NCBI GenBank assembly: GCA_036554285.1
Contig: DATBNO010000060.1
Location: 14,169-78,168 of the forward strand
Reading direction: 5' to 3'
Origin: JADGGM01 sp025449955
GTDB lineage: Bacteria > Gemmatimonadota > Gemmatimonadetes > Gemmatimonadales > Gemmatimonadaceae
Length of the DNA: 64,000 nt
Part shown: positions 48,049 through 56,219 of the stretch, piece by piece
Numbering within the stretch: position 1 is the stretch's first letter
How the letters are laid out: the number at the start of each line of letters is the position of its first letter
Program-made: the position numbers and the translations under genes
Notes under the pieces: model-generated
Database searches by the model: none
Told to the model about the DNA's origin: nothing
What the model saw: only the letters and a program-made list of their open reading frames with translations

Positions 48049-49404
48049 CTATCTGTTCGGCGGCAACACCACCAACAGCTCCAGCTGCGGGCTCGGGAAA
48101 TCCGACGGCACGTACGCGGCCAGATTGCGCGCCCGCGTGATCGCGTCCCATTCGCTGCCGCTCTTGCCCACCTGGAAATAGTGGGAGCTCACCTTCACCG
48201 GCACCGCCGGCGGCGGGTTAGGCGTGTAGGTGAGCGGCACGCCGCCCAGCGCCTGGCGGATCAGGTGATCGATCCGGTCCGCCGATGAGATCTTGATCAG
48301 CGCCGGCGCACGCTGGATGAGATCGGCCGGACTCATGTTCGCGTCGACCGCGAGATAGAGCTGCGGCGCCGTGAGATACTTGTCCTGGTCGAGCGCCGTC
48401 GCGTAGATCGATTGTTGGACGAGGCGCAGCGGCAGCGAGACACAATTGGACGGCACCACCGTCTCCAACAACATGCGCAACTGCTCGTCCAACTTGGCGA
48501 AGCACGTCGTGAGATCTTCGTGCTCGTACGCCGGCAGGTCGCGCGGATGCACGACCGTGGAAAACGTCGTGAGCGCGCCCGCCAGCGACAACATCGCCGT
48601 GAACAATTCTTCGGGATGCCCGCGCTTCGTCTCGTAGAGATGACGCAGCTGCGGAAAATACGTGTTGATCGTGTACAAGAGCCAGAAGCTCGCCACGTCG
48701 GCGATGCTGAAGTCGGCCAGGCTCTGATTCTTCTGCCGGCGCGTGCCGGCCAATACGCTGCTCCGCGCCGAGAGGATCTCGACCAGCCGACGCGCGATCG
48801 CGATGACGAAATCGCTCGCGCCGATGTCGATGAGCGGAGGGACGAATTGCGGGTCGAGCGACAGGTCACCCGTGGCCGAACGGCGCACGCGCGCCACGCG
48901 CAGCGTCGAGTTTCCTTCCAGCGACTCGCCTTGAACCAGTAGGCGGAAATTCTTCTTCGCGACCTGGATCGGCTTCTCGGCCAAGCCCGTGTTCTCGTCG
49001 CGCCGCAACAGCACCTCGGCGGCGTACCGCGCGCTCGAGTCGCCCGGCGACACGGCCACGTTGTGTCCGCTCGCGCGATACTCGGGGACCGCGAGGTAGA
49101 TGTCCAACTCGGTCTGGTCTTGCTCCCACACGCCCTCGAGTACCTTGGGCGCCGGGGCCGGGTCGTTGAGCGGAAGGTCGAACAGCAAGCCGTCGGGGAA
49201 GATTCCTGCCGCCTGCGAGATGGCGAACGAGCCCGCGGCTAACGCCTCGTGATCGATCTCGAGACGGTGAAAGCCCCACGGACAGTACGTAAGGCCCGAT
49301 AACTGAAACTGGATGAGGTCCTCGAGAAACCGATCCTGCGTTTGCAGGTGTTGAGGGCTCAAGAGGACGCCCTTCGTCCAGAGGACCGGCTGCATCTGTC
49401 TCAT
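48049..49404 (-). CDS. tssK: TssK paralogue (second copy)
   Basis: A 451-residue TssK. MRQMQPVLWTKGVLLSPQHLQTQDRFLEDLIQFQL, CVSLPLRLVQQSIYATAL and SSHYFQVGKSGSEWDAITRARNLAAYVP match TssK. It is distinct from the copy at 44518-45873, not a recent duplicate. Two different TssK proteins could form a heteromeric baseplate or serve alternative membrane complexes. ATG 49404 chosen; it is divergent from the sheath-like gene at 49552. Confidence 0.9.
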   Translation of the reverse strand: MRQMQPVLWTKGVLLSPQHLQTQDRFLEDLIQFQLSGLTYCPWGFHRLEIDHEALAAGSFAISQAAGIFPDGLLFDLPLNDPAPAPKVLEGVWEQDQTELDIYLAVPEYRASGHNVAVSPGDSSARYAAEVLLRRDENTGLAEKPIQVAKKNFRLLVQGESLEGNSTLRVARVRRSATGDLSLDPQFVPPLIDIGASDFVIAIARRLVEILSARSSVLAGTRRQKNQSLADFSIADVASFWLLYTINTYFPQLRHLYETKRGHPEELFTAMLSLAGALTTFSTVVHPRDLPAYEHEDLTTCFAKLDEQLRMLLETVVPSNCVSLPLRLVQQSIYATALDQDKYLTAPQLYLAVDANMSPADLIQRAPALIKISSADRIDHLIRQALGGVPLTYTPNPPPAVPVKVSSHYFQVGKSGSEWDAITRARNLAAYVPSDFPSPQLELLVVLPPNR

Positions 49405-49472
49405 GGCGCCATAAAGTAGCGTCGCAAATCGTGAATTGTCAGTGCGCAACAAATCAGTGTCCAGTATTGTAC

Positions 49473-49488
49473 CATGCGTGGTCGCATG
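49473..49488. promoter_or_regulatory. Palindrome in the divergent tssK / sheath-gene spacer
   Basis: CATGCG-TGGT-CGCATG is a perfect 6-base inverted repeat midway in the 147-base spacer between divergent T6SS genes. A TTGACA at 49501 follows on the plus strand, without a good -10. The palindrome is a candidate operator for both arms. Confidence 0.35.
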
Positions 49489-49551
49489 TTGATGTCGACC
49501 TTGACACTCGCCATCGCCTGGTGAGATTCCTCGTCTCTACTGAAAGCTCCG

Positions 49552-51072
49552 ATGTCGGATCACGAGCGTAGGGCACACATCGAGTTGGACGTCAACGCGG
49601 GACACGAGCGCGCGGTAAAGGCGCCCGATGACGACACACCGTTCCGCATCCTGGTCCTGGGTGATTTCAGCGGCGACGCATCGCGCCGTCGCGCGGCGCC
49701 CCAGGCTCCCCTCGCCAACCGTCGGCCCGTCCCGATCGATCGCGATACGGTCGACGAAGTGATCGCGCATCTCGCTCCTGAAATCGTGCTCGAGCGCGCG
49801 TCGAGTGAGGCGGTGGTCGTCCCGATTACGTCGATCGACGATTTTCACCCCGACCACCTGTACGAGTCGCTGCCGCTCTTCGCTTCGCTCAAAGCGATGC
49901 GCGCGCGCCTCGGCAACCCGGCCACGTTTGCCGACGCCGCGCGCGAGCTCACCTACACGCACGCGGACGACGCATTCTCGGATGCCGGCGCGCACAACGA
50001 GTCGGCGCCCGCGATGCCCAGGCCCGGCCACGTACTCGACGCGATTTTAGGCGAGCCCGTGACCGCCAAGGACGAGACAGGCGGGGACGCGCTGCAGCAG
50101 CTGATTCAGCGCGCGATCGCACCGCATCTCGTTCCGGCGGCCGATCCGCGGCAGGATGCACTGATCGCCCGGGTCGACCGCGCGATTGCTAACGCAATGC
50201 GCGCGGTGTTGCATCACCGGTCGTTCCAGGCGCTCGAAGCGGCCTGGCGCTCGGTGTGGTCGCTCACGCGCCGTCTGGAGACCGACGACCATCTCCAGAT
50301 CTATCTGCTCGACGTATCCGCGGCGGAGCTCGTGGCCGATCTGGGCAAGGAGGGTTCGCCGGAGCGAAGCGCCCTGTGGCGCACGATCGTCGACGGATCG
50401 CAAGGCGCGCCGTGGTCGCTGTTGGTGGGCGCCTTCACGTTCGGTTGGGACGACGCGGACTTGGACGTGCTCTCGAAGTTGGGCATGATCGCGCGTCGTG
50501 CCGGCGCGCCGTTCCTGGCTGGCGCAGCGCCGCGGCTCGCCGGCGCCGATCCGTTCGATCGGTCGAGCGATGCGTCGCAGTGGTCGACGCGCGCGATCCC
50601 CGCTTGGGAGTCGCTTCGCGCGTCGCCCCAAGCCGCGTACATCGGACTCGCGGCGCCGCGCTACCTGGCGCGCCTGCCCTACGGCGTCGGCGGCGAAGAA
50701 TGCGACCGCCTCGCCTTCGAGGAGTTAGGCCCGCCGTACGATCATACGGAATTCCTGTGGACCAACGCCGCGTTTGCCTGCGCGGCGCTGCTCGCGCAAT
50801 CGTTCTCCGCCGCGGGCTGGCGCATGCGGCCGGGCTCGCGGCGCGAGCTCACCGGATTGCCATACATGCTGCTCCGGACGAACGGCAGCGTCGAGGCCAA
50901 ACCGTGCGCCGAAGTGCTCCTCACCGAACGCTCGTCCAACAGAATGTTGGAGTGCGGTATCATGCCGCTCGCGTCGCTCAAGGATCAGGACGCCGCGCTG
51001 CTGGTGCGATTTCAATCGATTGCCCAACCGACCACGGCGCTCGCCGGCCGCTGGCAAGCGGTGCGCGCATGA
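49552..51072 (+). CDS. TssB/TssC-like fusion protein of the T6SS sheath family
   Basis: A 506-residue protein. The N-terminal part (FRILVLGDFSGDASRR ... ITSIDDFHPDHLYESLPLFASLKAMRARL) is TssB-like. The rest (VLHHRSFQALEAAWRSVWSLTRRLETDDHLQIYLLDVS ... GAPFLAGAAPRLAG ... PPYDHTEFLWTNAAFACAALLAQSF) is TssC-like. Separate, ordinary tssB and tssC genes lie downstream. It could be a sheath-end cap, a baseplate-sheath adaptor or a distinct sheath type. Its stop overlaps the methyltransferase start (ATGA). Confidence 0.75.
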   Translation: MSDHERRAHIELDVNAGHERAVKAPDDDTPFRILVLGDFSGDASRRRAAPQAPLANRRPVPIDRDTVDEVIAHLAPEIVLERASSEAVVVPITSIDDFHPDHLYESLPLFASLKAMRARLGNPATFADAARELTYTHADDAFSDAGAHNESAPAMPRPGHVLDAILGEPVTAKDETGGDALQQLIQRAIAPHLVPAADPRQDALIARVDRAIANAMRAVLHHRSFQALEAAWRSVWSLTRRLETDDHLQIYLLDVSAAELVADLGKEGSPERSALWRTIVDGSQGAPWSLLVGAFTFGWDDADLDVLSKLGMIARRAGAPFLAGAAPRLAGADPFDRSSDASQWSTRAIPAWESLRASPQAAYIGLAAPRYLARLPYGVGGEECDRLAFEELGPPYDHTEFLWTNAAFACAALLAQSFSAAGWRMRPGSRRELTGLPYMLLRTNGSVEAKPCAEVLLTERSSNRMLECGIMPLASLKDQDAALLVRFQSIAQPTTALAGRWQAVRA

Positions 51073-52607
51073 CCGCCGCGCCGGAATCGTTAGCACGGCG
51101 CGCCGAACCCGGGCGCGTGACCGATGCGCAGTCGATGGCCGTGCTCCGCGAGCTGCTGGCCGATACCGGGCTCACTGAAGAGGCCGTGTGCGCGCGGACC
51201 GGCGCGACGTCGATCTACGATTTCACCTCGATTCGCGAAGGACGCGTGCCGGGCCAGGCTTCCGACGCGCTCGACGTGTTGATCCGCCTTTTCCTCGACG
51301 GCGATCTCATGGATCGCGCGGTCATCCGGCAACACCTTCCGGATCGCGCCGTTCACGCGATCGAAGGGTTGGGCTTGTTGGGCGCGCCGCGGCACGATGC
51401 CTCGAAGCAGTTCGCAACAGTGCTGCTCTATCCGACCAACAATCTCTGGCTGATTTCCGATCTGCCGTTGACGGCGGCGGGGTCGCCGAAGCCGCTCTCC
51501 GCCGACGCCGTCTACCCTGCCATCACCGGGAATACTCGCGATTTCCTGTCGTCCTTGCCGCGGACGCGATGCAATCGCTTTCTCGAGATGTGTGGCGGAA
51601 CCGGGATCGCCGCACTCATTGCGTCGCGATTCAGCACGCGAGCGTGGACGGCCGATATCACGGAGCGATCCACGCGATACGCGCGATTCAACGGCGAGCT
51701 CAACAATATCGACAATTTCCTGCCGGTGCAGGGCGACCTCTATGAACCCGTGCGCGGTCTCACGTTCGATCGCATCGTCGCACACCCGCCCTACATCGCG
51801 GCGGTCGAGCAGACGATGATCTATCGCGACGGCGGGCCGGACGGCGAGCAGTTCACGCGTGCGCTGCTGCGTGGCTTGCCGGAGTTTCTCGAGCCGGGCG
51901 GCCGGTATTTCATGACCTGTGTGGCGACCGATCGCGTGAATGCGCCGTTGGAACAACGTGTTCGCGAGATGATTGGAGACTCCAACGCAGAATTCGACGT
52001 CGTCGTTGCGGAGCGCGCGACGCGCGATCCAGTGGAGTACTTCCGCGCCGTGGCCAAGGGAGGCGAGTCGACCGTGCAGGACTCCAAAGCGAAGATCGCT
52101 GCGTACGCCGCGATTCAAGCGGAGAAACTGGTCTACGCCTCGATGGCCATCGAACGCCACGCGTCGGCAAGGACACCGTTCACGGCGCGTCGATCGGTCG
52201 GCGGCGCCCAAATCGGGGCTGCCCTGGAGTGGCAGCTCGACTGGGTGCGCCTTCGCGAGTCGCCCGAGTTCGCCGCTCGGATGCTCGATTCGCGCGTGCA
52301 TTGTCTCGAGGGCGTTCAAATCCGGTCCGACCAACGACTCGTGGGTGGCTCGTGGAATGTCGAGCGCCTGGAGGTGTCGGTGGAGACGCCGTTCCGGACG
52401 AGCGTCGAGTGTTCGGCCGAGACGGCGGCGATTCTCACGCGATGCACGGCGCCGATTTTGTTGCGCGACCTGGCGCGAGACCTGGTTGCCGACGGCCTGG
52501 TAGGATCGAAGGGAGTGGACGCGGCCGTCGTGTCGCTCGCGTCGTTTTTCGTGAACGCCGGGTGCTTGGATACCGAGCTGTTACCGGCGCCGGCGACGGT
52601 GAAATGA
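51069..52607 (+). CDS. SAM-dependent methyltransferase with HPPY motif in the T6SS locus
   Basis: A 512-residue protein. An N-terminal region of about 170 residues precedes a class I methyltransferase fold: FLEMCGGTGIAALIASRF (SAM loop), WTADITERSTRYARFNGELN, and VAHPPYIAA in the place of the NPPY motif of amino-group methyltransferases. The C-terminal 200 residues resemble no domain I know. It is coupled to the sheath-fusion gene by an ATGA overlap and contains no exact GTTAGGC. It may modify a protein or nucleic acid; target unknown. Confidence 0.7.
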   Translation: MTAAPESLARRAEPGRVTDAQSMAVLRELLADTGLTEEAVCARTGATSIYDFTSIREGRVPGQASDALDVLIRLFLDGDLMDRAVIRQHLPDRAVHAIEGLGLLGAPRHDASKQFATVLLYPTNNLWLISDLPLTAAGSPKPLSADAVYPAITGNTRDFLSSLPRTRCNRFLEMCGGTGIAALIASRFSTRAWTADITERSTRYARFNGELNNIDNFLPVQGDLYEPVRGLTFDRIVAHPPYIAAVEQTMIYRDGGPDGEQFTRALLRGLPEFLEPGGRYFMTCVATDRVNAPLEQRVREMIGDSNAEFDVVVAERATRDPVEYFRAVAKGGESTVQDSKAKIAAYAAIQAEKLVYASMAIERHASARTPFTARRSVGGAQIGAALEWQLDWVRLRESPEFAARMLDSRVHCLEGVQIRSDQRLVGGSWNVERLEVSVETPFRTSVECSAETAAILTRCTAPILLRDLARDLVADGLVGSKGVDAAVVSLASFFVNAGCLDTELLPAPATVK

Positions 52608-52921
52608 CGGCATCAAGGTGTCGCACGTCCCTAACGAATTGTGTCGCGGAGTACAGCGAAATCGCGTCGTGCGGCACGGCACGCGCGGCGAAGACGTGTT
52701 TTCTTGACACCCAGCCAGTCGACCCGTATGATCGGCGCGATGGTCTCCAGTCAGTGAAGGGCGTCACACACGGCCAGTCGCCGTCCTCCCCCTCGCTTTC
52801 GGATTCCCCAGCGCCGTGATCGGGCTCCAACAGCTCGGTGCCGGCGTCCTTTACTCTCTCGATTACTAACGAGCCTACCCGCACTTCCACCGGTACCCGC
52901 ACCGCGATCAGGAGCCCAGTC
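52608..52921 (+). other. Intergenic region before the core T6SS operon
   Basis: This 314-base spacer holds a good sigma70-type promoter (52704-52732) and a leader of about 180 bases. No gene with support was found. One-base variants of the heptamer (CCTAACG at 52630; CTAACG near 52866) occur. Confidence 0.5.
52704..52732 (+). promoter_or_regulatory. Sigma70-type promoter for tssB and downstream genes
   Basis: TTGACA (52704-52709) and TATGAT (52727-52732) are separated by exactly 17 bases. This is the best consensus promoter seen in the window, 190 bases before the tssB start, so the transcript would have a long leader. Confidence 0.65.
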
Positions 52922-53443
52922 ATGGCAAAGGAGAGCACGCAGAAGAAATTGGAGCGCGTCCGTCCGCCGCGCGTCAATATCAGTTACGACGTGGAGACCG
53001 GCGGCGCGATCGAGGTCAAGGAGCTGCCGTTCGTGATGGGCGTGCTCGGCGATTTCTCGGGTCAGCCGGTCGAGCCGCTGGCGAAGCTCAAGGACCGCAA
53101 GTTCGTCGACGTCACCCTCGACAATTTCGACGACGTCATCGCGAGCATGAAGCCGCACCTTCAGTTCTCCGTCGAGAACAAGCTGAGTGAGGATCCGAAC
53201 GCCGGGAAACTCGGCATCGATCTCACGTTCAAGAGCTTGGATGACTTCTCGCCCGACGCTGTGGCGCGACAGGTGAAGCCGCTCAAGGAGCTGCTCGACC
53301 TGCGCACCAAGTTGTCCGACCTGCGCGGCACGCTGCAGGGCAACGACAAGCTCGACGACATTTTGCAGGCGACCCTTGGCGACGAAGACAAGATGAAGAA
53401 GCTGCGCGCGGAGCTCGGCACCGATGGAGGGTCCAATGGCTGA
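52922..53443 (+). CDS. tssB: TssB (VipA), small sheath subunit
   Basis: A 173-residue protein: RPPRVNISYDVETGGAIEVKELPFVMGVLGDFSGQP, then FVDVTLDNFDDVIASMKPHLQFSVENKL and LTFKSLDDFSPDAVARQVKPLKELLDLR, the classic TssB regions. With TssC it forms the contractile sheath. ATG 52922 was chosen over an upstream in-frame ATG because it begins the family sequence. It overlaps tssC by 8 bases. Confidence 0.95.
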   Translation: MAKESTQKKLERVRPPRVNISYDVETGGAIEVKELPFVMGVLGDFSGQPVEPLAKLKDRKFVDVTLDNFDDVIASMKPHLQFSVENKLSEDPNAGKLGIDLTFKSLDDFSPDAVARQVKPLKELLDLRTKLSDLRGTLQGNDKLDDILQATLGDEDKMKKLRAELGTDGGSNG

Positions 53444-54917
53444 AGCCAAGGCCGCACAGGCCGCACCTGCCGCCGAAGCCACCGAGCTGAGTTTGCTCGA
53501 CTCGATCGTCGAGCAGGGTCGGTTGGGCAAAGATTCCGCCGCCAAAGAGCGTGGCAAGGACATGGTCAAGCAGTTCGTGTCCGAAGTGCTGGCGGGGCAG
53601 ATCACCGTGTCGAAGGACACGGAGGTCATGATCAACGCGCGCATCGCGCAGATCGATCATCTGATTTCGTTGCAGTTGAACGAGGTCATGCATGCGCCCG
53701 AATTCCAGAAGCTCGAGGGCACGTGGCGCGGTCTGCGCTACATGCTCGGCCAGTCGGAAACGAGCGACATGCTCAAGATCAAGGTTCTGAACGTGGGCAA
53801 GAAGGAGTTGCTGCGCGACTTGCAGCGCGCGCCCGAGTTCGATCAGAGCGCGTTGTTCAAGAAGGTGTACGAGGAAGAATATGGCGTGTTCGGCGGTGCG
53901 CCGTTCGGTGCGCTCATCGGCGACTATGAGTTCGGCAAGTCGGGCCAGGACATCGAGCTACTCGAGAAGATCGCGCAGGTGGCGGCCGCGTCGCACGCGC
54001 CGTTCATCACATCGACGTCGCCCGAGATGCTCAACCTCGAGAGCTACACGCAGCTCGACTCGCCGCGTGACCTCGCCAAGGTATTCGACACCACGGAATA
54101 CGCGCGGTGGAAGGCGTTCCGCCAGAGCGAAGACTCGCGCTACGTGGCACTCACGCTGCCGCGCATGTTGCTGCGCGAGCCGTACGGACCGAACACCGTT
54201 CCGGTGGACGCGTTCAACTACGACGAGCACGTGGACGGGACCGAGCACGACCGGTACTTGTGGGGCAACGCGGCCTGGGCGTTAGGCGCGCGCGTGACCA
54301 ACGCGTTCGCGGCCTACGGCTGGTGCGCGTGCATCCGCGGCGTCGAGAGCGGCGGCATGGTGGAAGGCCTGCCGACGCACAACTTCCGGACCGATTCGGG
54401 CGACGTCGCGATGAAGTGCCCAACGGAGACGCCCATCACGGATCGCCGCGAGAAGGAGCTGGCGGACCTGGGCTTCGCGCCGTTGGTGCATCAGAAGGGC
54501 TCGTCCAACGCGTGCTTCTTCAGCGTGCAGTCGGCGCAGAAGCCGAAGATCTACACGAGCGATGCCGCGACCGCAAACGCGCGGATCTCGGCGCAGTTGC
54601 CGTACATCTTCGCCGTGTCCCGCTTCGCGCACTATCTCAAGGCGATGATGCGCGACAAGATCGGCGGGTACATGTCGAAGAGCGAAGCGCAGTCGTTCCT
54701 CAACACGTGGATCGCGAACTACGTGGTGGGCAACGACGATGCGCCGTTGTCCGTGAAGGCGAAGCGCCCCCTCAAGGAAGCCAACGTCGAAGTGCAGGAA
54801 GTGCCCGGGAAGCCGGGTGCGTACCGCGCCGTCGCGTTCTTGAGGCCGCACTTCCAGCTGGATGAATTGAGCGTGTCGATGCGTTTGGTCGCGGAGCTGC
54901 CGGCACCCGCGAAGTAG
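53436..54917 (+). CDS. tssC: TssC (VipB), large sheath subunit
   Basis: A 493-residue protein with MHAPEFQKLEGTWRGLRYMLGQSETSDMLKIKVLNV, AHAPFITSTSPEMLNLESYTQL, PYGPNTVPVDAFNYDE, LWGNAAWALGARVTNAFAAYGWCACIRGVESGGMVEGLPTH and the C-terminal RPLKEANVEVQEVPGKPGAYRAVAFLRPHFQLDEL. Together with TssB it forms the contractile tube; ClpV disassembles it. It has a GGAGG 7 bases before the ATG. Confidence 0.96.
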   Translation: MAEAKAAQAAPAAEATELSLLDSIVEQGRLGKDSAAKERGKDMVKQFVSEVLAGQITVSKDTEVMINARIAQIDHLISLQLNEVMHAPEFQKLEGTWRGLRYMLGQSETSDMLKIKVLNVGKKELLRDLQRAPEFDQSALFKKVYEEEYGVFGGAPFGALIGDYEFGKSGQDIELLEKIAQVAAASHAPFITSTSPEMLNLESYTQLDSPRDLAKVFDTTEYARWKAFRQSEDSRYVALTLPRMLLREPYGPNTVPVDAFNYDEHVDGTEHDRYLWGNAAWALGARVTNAFAAYGWCACIRGVESGGMVEGLPTHNFRTDSGDVAMKCPTETPITDRREKELADLGFAPLVHQKGSSNACFFSVQSAQKPKIYTSDAATANARISAQLPYIFAVSRFAHYLKAMMRDKIGGYMSKSEAQSFLNTWIANYVVGNDDAPLSVKAKRPLKEANVEVQEVPGKPGAYRAVAFLRPHFQLDELSVSMRLVAELPAPAK

Positions 54918-54978
54918 CACCGTTAGGCACAATTCCGAATTTCGCGTAGCGAGACCATTCCTTTAGGAGGAGTACGAC

Positions 54979-55470
54979 ATGGCGTTCGACGCATATCTCA
55001 ATCTCGATGGAGTCGTTGGCGAATCCGTGCGGGCGGGTTTCGAGAAGTGGATCGAGATCTACTCGTTCAGCATGGGTGCTTCGAATCCGACGAACATCGG
55101 AACGACGAGCGCTGGCGCGGGTGCCGGCAAGGTCGACATCAGCAGCTTCAACTTCATGAAGAAGACCGATTCCTCGAGTCCCAAGATGTTCCAGATGTGC
55201 TGCGAGGGGAAACACTTTCCCAAGGCCTCGCTCGTGTTGAACAAGGCCGGCGGCGACAAGTCGATCAGCTATCTCAAGTACGACTTCACCGAAGTGTTCG
55301 TGGAATCGATTCAGTGGTCGGGGTCGAGCGGCGGCGACGACACGCCGGCCGAATCCGTCTCCCTCGCGTTCGGCTCGGTGAACGTGACGTACACGCCGCA
55401 GAAGCCCGACGGCACGCCTGGCTCCGCCATCATCGCGGGGTGGAGTGTCCAGAAGAACGCCAAGCTGTAA
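54979..55470 (+). CDS. hcp: Hcp (TssD), T6SS inner tube protein
   Basis: A 163-residue beta-barrel protein: MAFDAYLNLDGVVGESVRAGFEKWIEIYSFSMG, FNFMKKTDSSSPKMFQMCCEGKHFPKASLVLNKAGGDKSISYLKYDFTEVFVESIQWSG. Hcp hexamers stack into the secreted tube. A strong TTAGGAGGAG lies 7 bases upstream, in line with high expression. Two adjacent cysteines (MCCEG) are notable. Confidence 0.95.
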   Translation: MAFDAYLNLDGVVGESVRAGFEKWIEIYSFSMGASNPTNIGTTSAGAGAGKVDISSFNFMKKTDSSSPKMFQMCCEGKHFPKASLVLNKAGGDKSISYLKYDFTEVFVESIQWSGSSGGDDTPAESVSLAFGSVNVTYTPQKPDGTPGSAIIAGWSVQKNAKL

Positions 55471-55485
55471 GGCACGACGCTTCGC

Positions 55486-56211
55486 ATGAAGGCGCGAGAG
55501 CTCTTTCAAGCGGGGCAGCTCGATGCGGCAATCGACGCCCTGGGTGTCGAGGTTCGGGACAACCCGACCGACACCCAGCGGCGCACGTTTCTCTTCGAGC
55601 TTCTCTGCTTCGCCGGACAGTACGGACGCGCCGAGAAGCATCTCGACGTGCTCGGACAGTCCGGGCCGCAATCCGGCATGGGAGCGCTGCTCTATCGCAG
55701 CGCGCTCCACGCCGGCCTAACGCGCGACCGCATGTTCCGCGACGATGCGGTGCCGAGCGCACCGGCGCCTCAGCGCGAGATCTCGGGCACGCTCAACGGA
55801 ACGCCGTTCACCTCGCTGGCCGATGGCGATCCGCGCATCGGGCCGCGCCTCGAAGTGTTCGCGGCGGGCCAATACACGTTGTTGCCCTTCGAGCACATCG
55901 CGTCGCTGCGCATGACGCCGCCCAAACGGCTGCGCGACCTGTTGTGGGCGCCGGCCGTGCTCAAGACCGGACCCTTGTTCAAGGGACTCGACCTGGGTGA
56001 AGTCATCGTCCCGGCGCTCACGCCGCTCAGCACCGAGGACGCCAACGATCACGTGCGGTTAGGCCGCCTCACGGAGTGGCGCGAGCTGGCGGACGGCACG
56101 CCGATTCCCGTTGGGCAGAAAATGCTCCTCGTCGATGGAGAGGAGTTCCCGATTCTCGAGGTGCGTGAGCTGGACATCGCACCCGCGGCCGCGCCCGCGA
56201 CCGCATCCTGA
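55486..56211 (+). CDS. tagJ: TagJ (ImpE/SciE), T6SS accessory protein
   Basis: A 241-residue protein. The N-terminal helical-repeat region (MKARELFQAGQLDAAIDALGVEVRDNPTDTQRRTFLFELLCFAGQYGRAEKHLD) and the C-terminal ImpE domain (FEHIASLRMTPPKRLRDLLWAPA, TPLSTEDANDHVRLGRLTEW) are typical. TagJ binds the TssB sheath subunit and assists ClpV in some systems. Confidence 0.92.
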   Translation: MKARELFQAGQLDAAIDALGVEVRDNPTDTQRRTFLFELLCFAGQYGRAEKHLDVLGQSGPQSGMGALLYRSALHAGLTRDRMFRDDAVPSAPAPQREISGTLNGTPFTSLADGDPRIGPRLEVFAAGQYTLLPFEHIASLRMTPPKRLRDLLWAPAVLKTGPLFKGLDLGEVIVPALTPLSTEDANDHVRLGRLTEWRELADGTPIPVGQKMLLVDGEEFPILEVRELDIAPAAAPATAS

Positions 56212-56219
56212 GCGGGCCC

